Source: Acidobacteriota bacterium | GTDB taxonomy: Bacteria; Acidobacteriota; JAAYUB01; JAMOQF01 | Reading direction: 5' to 3' | Length of the DNA stretch: 42,917 bases | Assembly: GCA_027064125.1 (NCBI GenBank) | Contig: JAMOQF010000073.1 | Span: 1 to 42,917, forward strand | Notes under the pieces: model-generated | What the model saw: only the letters and a program-made list of their open reading frames with translations | Database searches by the model: none | What the model was told of the DNA's origin: nothing | Position numbers and translations under genes: made by a program | In this document: piece by piece, positions 17,473 through 26,185 of the stretch | Position numbering within the stretch: position 1 is the stretch's first letter | Layout: the number at the start of each line of letters is the position of its first letter

Positions 17473-18910
17473 TTTTAGGTTCTCCCTTGAAGTCAACTAT
17501 TTTTTCAAGGATGTCTGCAAAATTCAGCAACATTGCATCTTTCTTTTCATCTGCTAATATGTGCATACCCATTGGAAGATTTTTCTCATCAAAACCTATG
17601 GGTATGGAAATAGCAGGTGAACCTATCAGATTGGCTGTAATGGTAAAAATGTCAGATAGATACATATCGAGGGGATTTGAAATTTTTTCTCCTATCTTAT
17701 ATGCTGTTGTTGGAGTTGTTGGATTTATGAGGAAGTCAACTCCTTTAAAAAGTTCGCTGAACTTTTTCTTGAGAAAATGCCTTATCTTCAGAGCTTTATT
17801 GTAGTAAGCATCATAGTATCCTGCACTGAGACAGAAGGTTCCTATCATTATTCTTCTTTTAACCTCTTCCCCAAATCCTTCACCCCTTGTTTTTTTGTAG
17901 AATTCTTCCATTGAAGAATACTTTTCTGTTCTATATCCATATCTAACTCCGTCAAATCTGGATAAATTTGAACTTGCCTCAGATGGAGCCAGGATATAGT
18001 ATATGGCAACTACATATTCAAGTTCAGGTATTTCAACGTCTATTATGTTGTGTCCCTCTTTTTCAAGGAATTTTTTTAATTCCTCTTCTCTTTTGAGATA
18101 TTCTTCATTTACAGTGGCTATTTTGGATGAATTTAAAAACGCTATTTTATATTTTTCCTTTGTTTCCTTTATTGTAACGTATTCCCTGCCCTCCAGTGAT
18201 GTGGAATCTCTTTTATCATGTCCATTTATGGTGTTGTAGAGAAGTGCAATATCTTCCACATTTCTTCCCATTGGACCTATTTGATCCATTGAAGATGCAA
18301 AGGCAATAAGCCCAAATCTTGAAACCCTACCATAGGTGGGTTTAAATCCAGTGATACCACAAAATGCCGCAGGTTGTCTTATACTTCCACCTGTATCACT
18401 CCCCAGTGCTATTGGAAAAACCTTTGCAGATACCCCTGCAGCAGATCCTCCACTTGAGCCGCCCGGGACTCTTTCCATATCGTGGGGATTTTTAACGAAT
18501 CCAAAATAGGAATGTTCATTTGAAGATCCCATGGCAAATTCGTCCATATTGGTTTTTCCAAATATTATTCCATCTTCCTCTTTTATCCTGTTAATTACAG
18601 TTGCATTATAGGGAGGAATATAATTTTCAAGCATTTTAGAGCCACAGGTCGTTCTGATATCTTTAGTTATTATATTGTCCTTTATTCCTATTGGTATGCC
18701 AGCCAATTTTCCAAGTTTTTCATTTTTTTCAATTTTTCTATCAACCCTTTTTGCCTGTTCAATTATTTCTTCTTCGTTTAGAGTTATAAATATATTTAAT
18801 TTTTCATTTATTTTTTTTGCACGTTTTAAAAAGTATTCAACAACTTCGATTGTCTTATATTCACCATTTATTATTTTATCTCTTATCTCTATTGCCTTTA
18901 AATTCTTCAT
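17465..18910 (-). CDS. gatA: Aspartyl/glutamyl-tRNA amidotransferase subunit A
   Basis: The 481-residue amidase subunit of GatCAB releases ammonia from glutamine to convert Glu-tRNA(Gln) and/or Asp-tRNA(Asn). The Ser-cisSer-Lys triad is visible: Lys77 in GIPIGIKDNI, Ser152 in VPGGSSGGSAAGVSA and Ser176 in LGSDTGGSIRQPA. Length matches the family, and the C-terminal half is typical. gatC precedes it with a 4-base overlap. gatB is not in the window and must lie elsewhere. Confidence 0.96.
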   Translation of the reverse strand: MKNLKAIEIRDKIINGEYKTIEVVEYFLKRAKKINEKLNIFITLNEEEIIEQAKRVDRKIEKNEKLGKLAGIPIGIKDNIITKDIRTTCGSKMLENYIPPYNATVINRIKEEDGIIFGKTNMDEFAMGSSNEHSYFGFVKNPHDMERVPGGSSGGSAAGVSAKVFPIALGSDTGGSIRQPAAFCGITGFKPTYGRVSRFGLIAFASSMDQIGPMGRNVEDIALLYNTINGHDKRDSTSLEGREYVTIKETKEKYKIAFLNSSKIATVNEEYLKREEELKKFLEKEGHNIIDVEIPELEYVVAIYYILAPSEASSNLSRFDGVRYGYRTEKYSSMEEFYKKTRGEGFGEEVKRRIMIGTFCLSAGYYDAYYNKALKIRHFLKKKFSELFKGVDFLINPTTPTTAYKIGEKISNPLDMYLSDIFTITANLIGSPAISIPIGFDEKNLPMGMHILADEKKDAMLLNFADILEKIVDFKGEPKIE

Positions 18911-19209
18911 TTTTCCTCTCCATCACTTATGATTTTTGGTACCTGAAAATGGTCTTCCCTTATTGTCTTGGATCCTTTCAGATATGAAACCTTTTCTTCT
19001 TTTTCTTTTTCCACGATATCTTCTCTTAATCTCAATTTGTTGGATACTGGGTTGACAAGGGGCGGTAGTTCCTCGTATTTGGGGAAATTATCTATCTTTT
19101 CGAAATACTTTAGAATTTCTTCAAATTCTCCTCTAAATTCGTCTAAGTTTTCTATTTCCAGTCTTGCAAGATCTGCTATTTTTTTTATCATTTCTTTGCT
19201 AATTTCCAT
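18907..19209 (-). CDS. gatC: Aspartyl/glutamyl-tRNA amidotransferase subunit C
   Basis: This 100-residue subunit wraps around GatA and stabilises the GatCAB complex. It has the usual opening ISKEMIKKIADLARLEI with a helical N-terminus, and the late motif VNPVSNKLRLREDIV, close to the family's 'N-x-x-R-x-D'. I chose ATG 19209 because GAGGTGG lies six bases upstream; an in-frame TTG at 19224 is less likely. The start overlaps the ribF stop region, and the end overlaps gatA by 4 bases. Confidence 0.93.
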   Translation of the reverse strand: MEISKEMIKKIADLARLEIENLDEFRGEFEEILKYFEKIDNFPKYEELPPLVNPVSNKLRLREDIVEKEKEEKVSYLKGSKTIREDHFQVPKIISDGEEK

Positions 19210-20104
19210 ATTTAACCACCTCAAAAAATTTTTGTGCCTTTTCTATATCACTTTTTATTTTTAATTTCAATAGTTCTAAATTTTCAAATTTTTCTTCATT
19301 TCTCAATTTTTTTAAAAATTTTATTTTTATTTTTTTATCATAAATATCCCGGTCAAAATCTAAGATGTGTGTTTCAATTATTTCTCTTTCCCTTTTTTCC
19401 ACTGTCGGCCTTAAACCAATATTTGTAACTGATTTATAGATTTTGTTATCCACTTCTGTTTCTGTTATATACACCCCATGGCTCAGGATTGTGGAATACT
19501 CAGTGTAGAGATTTGCCGTTTTGAATCCCAATTTTCTTCCTATTCCCTTTCCCTCTACCACAATTCCCTCTATTTCATATTCACTTCCCAGTAATTTATT
19601 TGCAAGGGATATATTTCCCTTTTTCAATAGATCCCTTATCCAGGTGCTTGATATAACTTTTCCGTTATATCTTTCTTCAGATACTCCTATTATCTTCGTT
19701 TTTTTTTCTTTGAAAAACCTTTCAAGAAATTTTACATCCCCGCTTCTATTCTTCCCAAATTTAAAATTTTTCCCTATAACTATTATTTTGGGATTTAGGG
19801 GGATCAAAAATTTACTGCAAAATTCCTCAGAAGTAAGATTGAGGAATTTTCTATTTGTGTTTATAACTATTATTTTGTCAAGTCCCAATTTTTCAAGATT
19901 TTCAACTCTTTTTTCAATTGGAAACAACATTTTGGGGGATTTCTCTGGTTTAATGAAATGGAGTGGATGGGGATAAAAGGTTATGGCAATTTTTTCCCAT
20001 GATTTCTTACTTTCCCCTTTTAAGGTGGATATTATTTTTCGATGTCCAAGATGCAATCCATCAAAATTTCCTATTGTAATTGCAGAGTATTTTTTATTTT
20101 GCAT
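19199..20104 (-). CDS. ribF: Bifunctional riboflavin kinase / FAD synthetase
   Basis: The 301-residue protein makes FMN from riboflavin and then FAD. The N-terminal FAD synthetase domain has the nucleotidyl-transferase motif TIGNFDGLHLGHRKII (10-25). The segment ISSTWIRDLLKKG, matching the family's 'SStxIRxxl', lies at the domain junction. The C-terminal kinase domain starts at GIVVEGKGIGRKLGFKTANL and contains NIGLRPTVEKRE and ETHILDFDRDIYD, all diagnostic. Length is normal. It overlaps the DUF1844 gene by 11 bases and gatC by 11 bases. Confidence 0.95.
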   Translation of the reverse strand: MQNKKYSAITIGNFDGLHLGHRKIISTLKGESKKSWEKIAITFYPHPLHFIKPEKSPKMLFPIEKRVENLEKLGLDKIIVINTNRKFLNLTSEEFCSKFLIPLNPKIIVIGKNFKFGKNRSGDVKFLERFFKEKKTKIIGVSEERYNGKVISSTWIRDLLKKGNISLANKLLGSEYEIEGIVVEGKGIGRKLGFKTANLYTEYSTILSHGVYITETEVDNKIYKSVTNIGLRPTVEKREREIIETHILDFDRDIYDKKIKIKFLKKLRNEEKFENLELLKLKIKSDIEKAQKFFEVVKYGN

Positions 20105-20390
20105 TATTTATATATTCCATTTTAAGTTGTGTTATTGTACTCTTTAAAAAATTTTCCTCATCTTTTGATAAGTTGTTTTTTGTCTTTTCTTCAAGGAGAT
20201 CAAGTAGGTCAATATAGTGTCTTGCCATCTGTAAATTTTTATTGTCACCCTTCATAAAAGATGACGCAATAACTGCAATTTGAATGACAATCTCTTCAAA
20301 TTTAACTCCTTCTTTTTTGTTTTCCTCCTTTTTTTCTTCTTCTACTTTTTTTGTTCCTCTTTTGTCTATTATTTTGAATTCCCCTTCCAT
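20094..20390 (-). CDS. DUF1844 family protein
   Basis: This is a 98-residue protein of unknown function. An N-terminal Lys/Glu-rich linker (residues ~9-30) is followed by a helical DUF1844 domain: VIQIAVIASSFMKG, then NLQMARHYIDLLDLLEEKTK and KDEENFLKSTITQLKMEY. These correspond to the family's 'ARQxIDLLxxLxxKTxGNLxxxE'. Start ATG 20390 is set by a very strong AAGGAGGT site; an earlier in-frame ATG at 20420 lacks one. DUF1844 genes are common in Acidobacteriota, Deltaproteobacteria and PVC bacteria, which is a weak lineage hint. It overlaps the CHAT gene by 22 bases. Confidence 0.88.
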   Translation of the reverse strand: MEGEFKIIDKRGTKKVEEEKKEENKKEGVKFEEIVIQIAVIASSFMKGDNKNLQMARHYIDLLDLLEEKTKNNLSKDEENFLKSTITQLKMEYINNAK

Positions 20391-23008
20391 TTTAACCTCC
20401 TTAAAGAAATCATCAGGCATAATAGAATAATAGTTATTGCTGAATATGTCAAATCCCTTATGCCTTTCATGGTTAAATTTTCATAATTAAAAGATTTTTC
20501 AATTAATTCCAATCCAGCCCAGTAGTAAGGGGAATAGAATAAATTTTTGTTTTTAAATTTTTTCAAGGATTCAATATACGCCTTTTCGAAGTCTTTATCC
20601 ATTAGGTTTCTGAAGAATATTTTAAAAAATATGGATGTTGAGTAGTCATCTATTTTATATGTTGTTCCTATTAGATAATTGGTCCCGTTCTTAAAAAAAT
20701 ACCTTACAAAACCTATGATTCCTTCTCCGGGTATATATTTCCCATATTCGGAATTACAGCAGGTTAAGATTACCGCCTTTCCTGAAATGTGTTGCTCTTT
20801 TAGGTCCTTCAAACTCAGGTTTTCTTTTCCAAGATCTATTTTATATTCATCCTCTATTTTTTTCAAATGGGCTATTATGTGGATGTATATATAATTGTTT
20901 CTCTTCATAATTTTTTTATCTAAAATTAATCCCCTTTTTTGAACGAAATTCTTCACATTCTCTTCTTCGCGTGTCGAATTATTGAGTTTTTTATTTATTA
21001 GGAGTAAAAACCTTTCACTCCATTTTTTATTTCCTTTTTTACTTTCCATTACCTTTATTATTATTTTATCTCTTACAGGAGTTTTTTCTTTGTTTATCAG
21101 TAGGTTTAAAGGAAAGGTATCCAGGATGCCGTCTGTTGATACGTATATTACATCCTTTCCATTTATGATTTTATCCAGAAGTAGGACTTCTTCAATTTCT
21201 TTTAATTTTTTGATCCTTTTTTTTGTAAGCCCACCCCTTTCAAAGGAGTTTATAATTTCTCCAAGTTCTGTTATCATTTTCTCTTTTAATTTATTTCTAT
21301 TTATTTTTACTCTCCCATCAAAAATTCTCATTAAATATATATCATTTTTGGATGAAATATAGTAACTGCAGAATTCTCTATCTTCAATTGAGGAGATAAA
21401 AACAGCTTTTTTAAACGAGTTTTTATAGTCCACAACATTTTTCTTTTCCGTTATCTTTTTTTCAATTCCCTTGATTAGGTCTTTAATAGTAGGTTTTTCT
21501 TTTAGTTTGATGGTTTTATTTTGTTTCAATGTTCTTCTCTTTCCCATTTCCATTGCACTAAACAAAAGGGCATATTTTCTTTTGGATCTTTTTACCAGTT
21601 TAAAAATTTTTTTGACGAATTCATCATATATTTCCCGTTTGCTTTTAAAATAGAAAAATTGTTTGTTTTTAAACATGCAATTACCCCATTCCTTCTCCAG
21701 TACTCTTATTACCTTTTCAAAATGCAGTATACTCTTTTCTCCATTTTCTAACTCTGCCATGATATATTCGCCTATTAATTTTACGTTTCTATTTAAACTT
21801 TCTTTTACTATTTTTTTTATTTCTTTTATTTTTTCTCTTCTTCCTTTGCGGAGGTGTTTTATTTTGTATATTTGCAAAATTTCTTTATAGGGCTTTTCCA
21901 TGGGACCTAAATCTTTTTTTTCTAAAATTTTTATTATTCTTTTGGCTTTTTTGTATTTTTTTTCTGAGTCTACTAACATCAAGAGATTTACAAGTTTTTT
22001 TGTGTCAAGCCTTTCATAATCTATTTTTTTAATATTTTCCTTTTCATAAAATAAGTTGTAAATAAAAAGGAGATCCTTTTTTTTCTTTCCCTTCAGTTGA
22101 TTTATGCTTTTTATGCTCTCCTCTTTGTCACCTATTTGCATTTCAAGTATTGCCCTGTTGTAAATTAGATCTTTTTGTTCTTCTTTATCTAATAGTTCAC
22201 TTTTTTCCTGAAGTATCTTTATACCCATATACGCAAGGTAATACCACCCCTTTTCTGTGAGAAAGGGGATTAAATTTTCGAGCAATATTATGTTGTTTCT
22301 ACCCATTTTTAAATTGCTTTTTTTTATTCCCATTAAAAGAGATTTTATCGCTCCATCTATGTTGCCTTTTTTATACTTTTTTATTCCAATCGCATTGTGT
22401 ACTATTGGGATTAATGCTTTTTCGGCCAGTACATTTTCTTTTAGTTTTCTTTCAAGTGTTAAATCCTTTTTTTCTTCCAGAAGATATTTATAAAGCATAA
22501 AAATTGTTTTATAGAATTTTGAATACCTTCTGTTTTTTATGCCATTTTCAGCAATTTTTATTGCTCTTTTTCTGTTGCCAACCAAAATGCAATATTTTAT
22601 TTCTTGCAGTGTTATTTCCTCATTTTCTGGCATATTAATCTTTTCTTCAAGGAGATATTTTCTAATACTGAGAGATGCAATTTTATTGGAGTTTTTATTC
22701 TTTACTGCATTTTCTATTGCTTTAACGTCTTCCTTTTTTATATAGGGAAGAATGTAGTTGTCCCAGAACTTTATTCTTTTTCTGTTTTTTTCTATGAAGA
22801 GTTTGTATGCCCTTTTAAATTTTTTACTCTTTATTAAATAATAGAATTTTACGCCATCCGGCAGGTTTTCTGTGTATCTTTCAATTAAAAGTGCTTCTTT
22901 TCTTTCTTCTTTTATGCCTTTTGTAAAAAATGTTTCACGTGAAACAATTAATATAACAGCCGATAAAATAAGTATTTTTCTAAGGTATAAATTTATAACC
23001 CTGACCAT
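20369..23008 (-). CDS. Membrane-anchored CHAT-domain (caspase-like) protein with a helical repeat region
   Basis: The protein has 879 residues and is very Lys-rich. Residues ~12-22 form a hydrophobic anchor or signal segment. About 30-500 is helical, with TPR-like unit spacing (e.g. NRKRAIKIAENGIKNRRYSK, NIDGAIKSLLMGIKKSNLKM). From about 530 a C-terminal CHAT protease domain follows with YVSTDGILDTFPLNLLI, then YIHIIAHL with the presumed catalytic His714, then KAVILTCCNSEYGKYIPGEG with the presumed catalytic Cys751. It closes with GTTYKIDDYSTSIFFKIFFR and SPYYWAGLELIE. The dyad and flanks fit CHAT caspase-like proteases. A second hydrophobic segment (about 853-869) is followed by basic RRLKWK, so both ends would be inside and the bulk outside by the positive-inside rule. 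The start overlaps the response regulator by 29 bases. A perfect parS lies in codons 21-26. No target is evident. Confidence 0.85.
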   Translation of the reverse strand: MVRVINLYLRKILILSAVILIVSRETFFTKGIKEERKEALLIERYTENLPDGVKFYYLIKSKKFKRAYKLFIEKNRKRIKFWDNYILPYIKKEDVKAIENAVKNKNSNKIASLSIRKYLLEEKINMPENEEITLQEIKYCILVGNRKRAIKIAENGIKNRRYSKFYKTIFMLYKYLLEEKKDLTLERKLKENVLAEKALIPIVHNAIGIKKYKKGNIDGAIKSLLMGIKKSNLKMGRNNIILLENLIPFLTEKGWYYLAYMGIKILQEKSELLDKEEQKDLIYNRAILEMQIGDKEESIKSINQLKGKKKKDLLFIYNLFYEKENIKKIDYERLDTKKLVNLLMLVDSEKKYKKAKRIIKILEKKDLGPMEKPYKEILQIYKIKHLRKGRREKIKEIKKIVKESLNRNVKLIGEYIMAELENGEKSILHFEKVIRVLEKEWGNCMFKNKQFFYFKSKREIYDEFVKKIFKLVKRSKRKYALLFSAMEMGKRRTLKQNKTIKLKEKPTIKDLIKGIEKKITEKKNVVDYKNSFKKAVFISSIEDREFCSYYISSKNDIYLMRIFDGRVKINRNKLKEKMITELGEIINSFERGGLTKKRIKKLKEIEEVLLLDKIINGKDVIYVSTDGILDTFPLNLLINKEKTPVRDKIIIKVMESKKGNKKWSERFLLLINKKLNNSTREEENVKNFVQKRGLILDKKIMKRNNYIYIHIIAHLKKIEDEYKIDLGKENLSLKDLKEQHISGKAVILTCCNSEYGKYIPGEGIIGFVRYFFKNGTNYLIGTTYKIDDYSTSIFFKIFFRNLMDKDFEKAYIESLKKFKNKNLFYSPYYWAGLELIEKSFNYENLTMKGIRDLTYSAITIILLCLMISLRRLKWKGNSK
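22931..22946. promoter_or_regulatory. parS: parS centromere-like site (perfect 16-bp palindrome)
   Basis: The bases TGTTTCACGTGAAACA are identical to the universal bacterial parS consensus, a complete palindrome that ParB (Spo0J) binds. It lies inside the 5' part of the CHAT gene, where it is read on the minus strand as Val-Ser-Arg-Glu-Thr (residues 22-26). parAB are about 9 kb away on the same strand. I found no second full match in the window. Confidence 0.95.
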
Positions 23009-23669
23009 AAACCGTCAATATGTGCTCTGGGTTTTTTGGATTGGATTCAATTTTTTTTCTAAGTTTTAATATGTAGTTATCTATGTATCTATTTCCAGGA
23101 GAAGGTAAAACTTTCCAGATCTCTCTCAAAAGTTCCTCCCTTGAAATAATTCTATTGCTATTTTGAAGAAAATATTTTAGAAGTTCAGCCTCGAGGAAAG
23201 TAAGAAAAAAAGTTTTTTCACCTTTTTTTAAAATTCCCCTTTTGCTGTCAAAGAAAAAACCAGAAAATTTGAAGGTTGAGGACTTGAGCGCTTTTTCTTC
23301 AATTTTTCTAAGGGAGGCCTTGACTCTTGCAAGGAGTTCATTAAGAGAAAAAGGTTTTTTCACATAATCATCGGCTCCTGCCTCAAAACCTCTAATTACA
23401 TCTATTTCTCTACCTTTTGCTGTTAAAATAATGATGGGGATACCCGGTCTGATTGCCTTTAATTTTTTACAGAGGTCTAAACCATCGCAGTCAGGCAACA
23501 TGAGATCTAAAATTATAATGGAAATATTTTTTGAAGAAAATAATTCAAGGGCAGACTTGCAGTCAGTAGCAAGATGGACATTGAAATTACTAAAGAGAAA
23601 AAAGTCTTTAAGTCCCAGAGCCATTGCCTCTTCATCTTCAACAATTAGTATGGAAAATTTTTCTTCCAT
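22980..23669 (-). CDS. OmpR/PhoB-family response regulator
   Basis: The protein has 229 residues. The receiver domain has the acidic pocket VEDEE (10-14), phospho-acceptor Asp55 in IIILDLMLPD, Thr83 in ILTAKG and Lys105 in DYVKKPFS. The C-terminal winged-helix DNA-binding domain runs from about 130 (FFLTFLEAELLKYF … SREELLREIWK … YIDNYILKLRKKIE … VYGQGYKF), typical of OmpR/PhoB. It starts directly at the stop of the upstream oxidoreductase gene. No kinase is adjacent; the orphan sensor kinase at 2521-4077 is a candidate partner but unproven. It immediately precedes and overlaps the CHAT gene. Confidence 0.94.
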   Translation of the reverse strand: MEEKFSILIVEDEEAMALGLKDFFLFSNFNVHLATDCKSALELFSSKNISIIILDLMLPDCDGLDLCKKLKAIRPGIPIIILTAKGREIDVIRGFEAGADDYVKKPFSLNELLARVKASLRKIEEKALKSSTFKFSGFFFDSKRGILKKGEKTFFLTFLEAELLKYFLQNSNRIISREELLREIWKVLPSPGNRYIDNYILKLRKKIESNPKNPEHILTVYGQGYKFIP

Positions 23670-24593
23670 TTATATCATCTTAATATTATTGGAAATTTTT
23701 GTTGCAACCTCAAGGGCCCTTATCCCATCCAGAATTGAGCAGGCCACTTCTTTGCCAGTTTCAATTGAATTTACAAAGGATTCCAACTCAAGTAAAAGAG
23801 GTTCCCTGTTAACAATATTTACCTTTTCAGACATCACGGTTTTCCGGGGAGATTCCACAAGAGTAAAAATTTTAGCACTTTTGTTTAGCAGATCTATAGA
23901 AATGTAATTCTTTTCCTGAAAAATTCTAAACTCTCTGACCTTTTTTGAGGACACTCTTGAACTTGAAAGATTTGCCACAGCTCCACCTTTAAATTCAAGT
24001 CTTACATTTGCAATGTCTATTTTGTCGGTGAGAATGGGGATACCTATGGATTTTATTTCACTTATTTCGTCCTGAATTATGTTTAAAATAAGGTCAATAT
24101 CGTGTATCATAAGGTCAAAGATCACATCAACATCGGTACATCTTGGAGAAAAAAGAGAAAGGCGCTTGGTCTCCACATATTTTACCTTTTTGATAATGGG
24201 TTGTACTGCAAGAAAAGAGGGGTTAAATCTTTCTATATGTCCCACCTGCAGCAATATTCCTCTCTTGCTGTTCAGGATTCTTGCAAGTTCGTATGCGGTT
24301 TCAAGGGAATGGGTAACAGGCTTTTCCAAAAAACAGTGCTTACCCTTCAATAAGATTTTTCTGGCAACTTCAAAGTGGCTGACCGTAGGAGTCACAACTG
24401 ATAGGGCATCACATTTTTCAATTAGTTCATCTAAATCTTTATAGAAGTTGACCCCAAATTCTTCTGCAACTGCTATTCCCCTCTCTACATCTATATCATT
24501 GATCCCTACAAGGTTAACACCTTTAAGATGGGATAAAATCCTTGCGTGATGATAGCCAAGGGATCCTATACCTATAACTCCAAAATTAATCAT
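23670..24593 (-). CDS. Gfo/Idh/MocA-family NAD(P)-dependent oxidoreductase
   Basis: The protein has 307 residues. The N-terminal Rossmann dinucleotide fold has FGVIGIGSLGYHHARILSHL near residue 3, followed by the family motif HCFLEKPVTHS with the catalytic-site Lys in EKP. The C-terminal alpha/beta sheet domain has the usual MIHDIDLIL. I prefer ATG 24593 because GAGG lies six bases upstream; a TTG at 24605 would add four residues. The family acts on sugars or sugar nucleotides. Relatives of this size occur near lipid A genes as UDP-GlcNAc 3-dehydrogenases, but no partner aminotransferase or acyltransferase is here, so the substrate is open. It lies right after purH. Confidence 0.88.
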   Translation of the reverse strand: MINFGVIGIGSLGYHHARILSHLKGVNLVGINDIDVERGIAVAEEFGVNFYKDLDELIEKCDALSVVTPTVSHFEVARKILLKGKHCFLEKPVTHSLETAYELARILNSKRGILLQVGHIERFNPSFLAVQPIIKKVKYVETKRLSLFSPRCTDVDVIFDLMIHDIDLILNIIQDEISEIKSIGIPILTDKIDIANVRLEFKGGAVANLSSSRVSSKKVREFRIFQEKNYISIDLLNKSAKIFTLVESPRKTVMSEKVNIVNREPLLLELESFVNSIETGKEVACSILDGIRALEVATKISNNIKMI

Positions 24594-24601
24594 CACAATC
24601 C

Positions 24602-26185
24602 TCAATGTCTGAAATGTCTAATGCCAGTAAAGATCATGGCAATGTTATTTTCATTGGCAGCAGCAATAACTTCTTCATCGCGAATTGAACCACCTGGTTG
24701 TATAATGGCAATAATTCCATTTTCAGCAGCCACATCAACTGTGTCTCTAAATGGAATAAATCCATCAGAGGCCAGAACTGCCCCTACAATGGGAGATCGC
24801 GATTTCATAACTGCTATTTTGGCTGAATCCACTCTACTCATTTGACCGGCTCCAATTCCTATGGTCCTTTCCTCTTTGGCAATGACAATGGCATTTGACT
24901 TCACATTCTTAACGCATTTCCAGGCGAAAATGAGGTCATCAAAGGTTTCCTTGTCCGGTTTTCTCTTGGTGACAACTTTCATATCCTCAGGTTTAATTGT
25001 ACAGATATCGGGTGTTTGAACAAGATAGCCTCCTTCAATCTTCCTGAAATCAAGATGTCTGAATTTTTCAAGTTTATTTATCTTTTTCTGGAAAATTCTC
25101 AATCTTTTCTTTCTCTTCAAAATAGAAATGGCCTCTTTTGTGTAATTTGGAGCAAGGATAACCTCAAAAAAGAGGTTTTTTAATTCTTTTGCACATTCTT
25201 CATCTACCGTTTTGTTAAAGGCAATAATTGATCCAAACGCAGAGTCATGATCTGTTAAAAGTGCTCGTGAAAAGGCATCTGCCGTAGTTTCACCTATGGC
25301 TACTCCACAGGGATTGTTGTGTTTTACAATGGCACAGCAGCACTTTTCGAAATCCCTTACAATGGAGTAAGCAGATTCCATGTCAAGGTAATTGTTAAAT
25401 GAAGGTTCTATTCCTGATATTTGATTGGCATTAATCCAACCGTCAATGGGATTGATCAGGTTGTAGTATAGACCTGCTTCTTGGTGAGGGTTTTCACCAT
25501 ATCTTAAAATTTTTTCTCGAGAAAGGAGTAAGTAGATATTTTTATCGATTTCATTTTCATCTCTTTTAATTTCGAAAATTCCTCCATTTTCAACCTTTAA
25601 TTCGGAAAAATAGGAAAATATATGGTAATCATAGACAAAGGTCCTTTCAAAACTTAGTTTTGCAAGTTCCAATCTCAATTTAAGGGGAATACTACCATTG
25701 TTTTCTTTGAGGGCATCAATTATTTTGTCATAGTAGTCTATGGAAGGAACAGGTACCACGCTTCTGAAATTTTTTGCGGCAGCCCTTAAAAGGGAAATAC
25801 CACCTATGTCAATAAGTTCAACCATTTCCTCAAATTCTCTTCTTGTGTAATCATTCTTTTCAAAGGGATATAAATCAACCACAACCATATCCACAGGCGG
25901 AATTTTCAATTTTTCTATTTCCTTCATGTGCTGAGCATTGCTTTTATCGGCTAAAATGGAGGAAAAAATCTTTTGATCCAGGGTCTTAACTCTTCCACCA
26001 AGGACTTCTTTTTTTAGTGAGGAAAGATCTAAAATTGGTTTTGAATTAATTTTTCTGCTTTTTAAAAAATCGTGAGTTCCTGGAGTTGCATAAATTTCAA
26101 TGTCAAATTTTTTGAGACTTTTTGCAAATTCTTCAAGTTTTTCTCTACTATAGACACTTAAAAGAACCCTTTTAATTTTTAACAT
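24602..26185 (-). CDS. purH: Bifunctional AICAR transformylase / IMP cyclohydrolase
   Basis: The 527-residue enzyme catalyses the last two steps of IMP synthesis. The N-terminal MGS-like cyclohydrolase domain has RVLLSVYSREKLEEFAKSL, ATPGTHDFLK and GGRVKTLDQKIF; the more common motifs here are TGGT and KTLHPKIHGG. The transformylase domain begins around LRYGENPHQEAGLYY and includes AIVKHNNPCGVAIGE and SDGFIPFRDTVDVAAENGI. It ends with QPGGSIRDEEVIAAANE and a C-terminal TGIRHFRH, all canonical. ATG 26185 follows a GGAGAT site and begins where homologues do; a longer in-frame stretch upstream runs through the neighbouring gene and is not used. The upstream gene overlaps it by 14 bases. Confidence 0.95.
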   Translation of the reverse strand: MLKIKRVLLSVYSREKLEEFAKSLKKFDIEIYATPGTHDFLKSRKINSKPILDLSSLKKEVLGGRVKTLDQKIFSSILADKSNAQHMKEIEKLKIPPVDMVVVDLYPFEKNDYTRREFEEMVELIDIGGISLLRAAAKNFRSVVPVPSIDYYDKIIDALKENNGSIPLKLRLELAKLSFERTFVYDYHIFSYFSELKVENGGIFEIKRDENEIDKNIYLLLSREKILRYGENPHQEAGLYYNLINPIDGWINANQISGIEPSFNNYLDMESAYSIVRDFEKCCCAIVKHNNPCGVAIGETTADAFSRALLTDHDSAFGSIIAFNKTVDEECAKELKNLFFEVILAPNYTKEAISILKRKKRLRIFQKKINKLEKFRHLDFRKIEGGYLVQTPDICTIKPEDMKVVTKRKPDKETFDDLIFAWKCVKNVKSNAIVIAKEERTIGIGAGQMSRVDSAKIAVMKSRSPIVGAVLASDGFIPFRDTVDVAAENGIIAIIQPGGSIRDEEVIAAANENNIAMIFTGIRHFRH

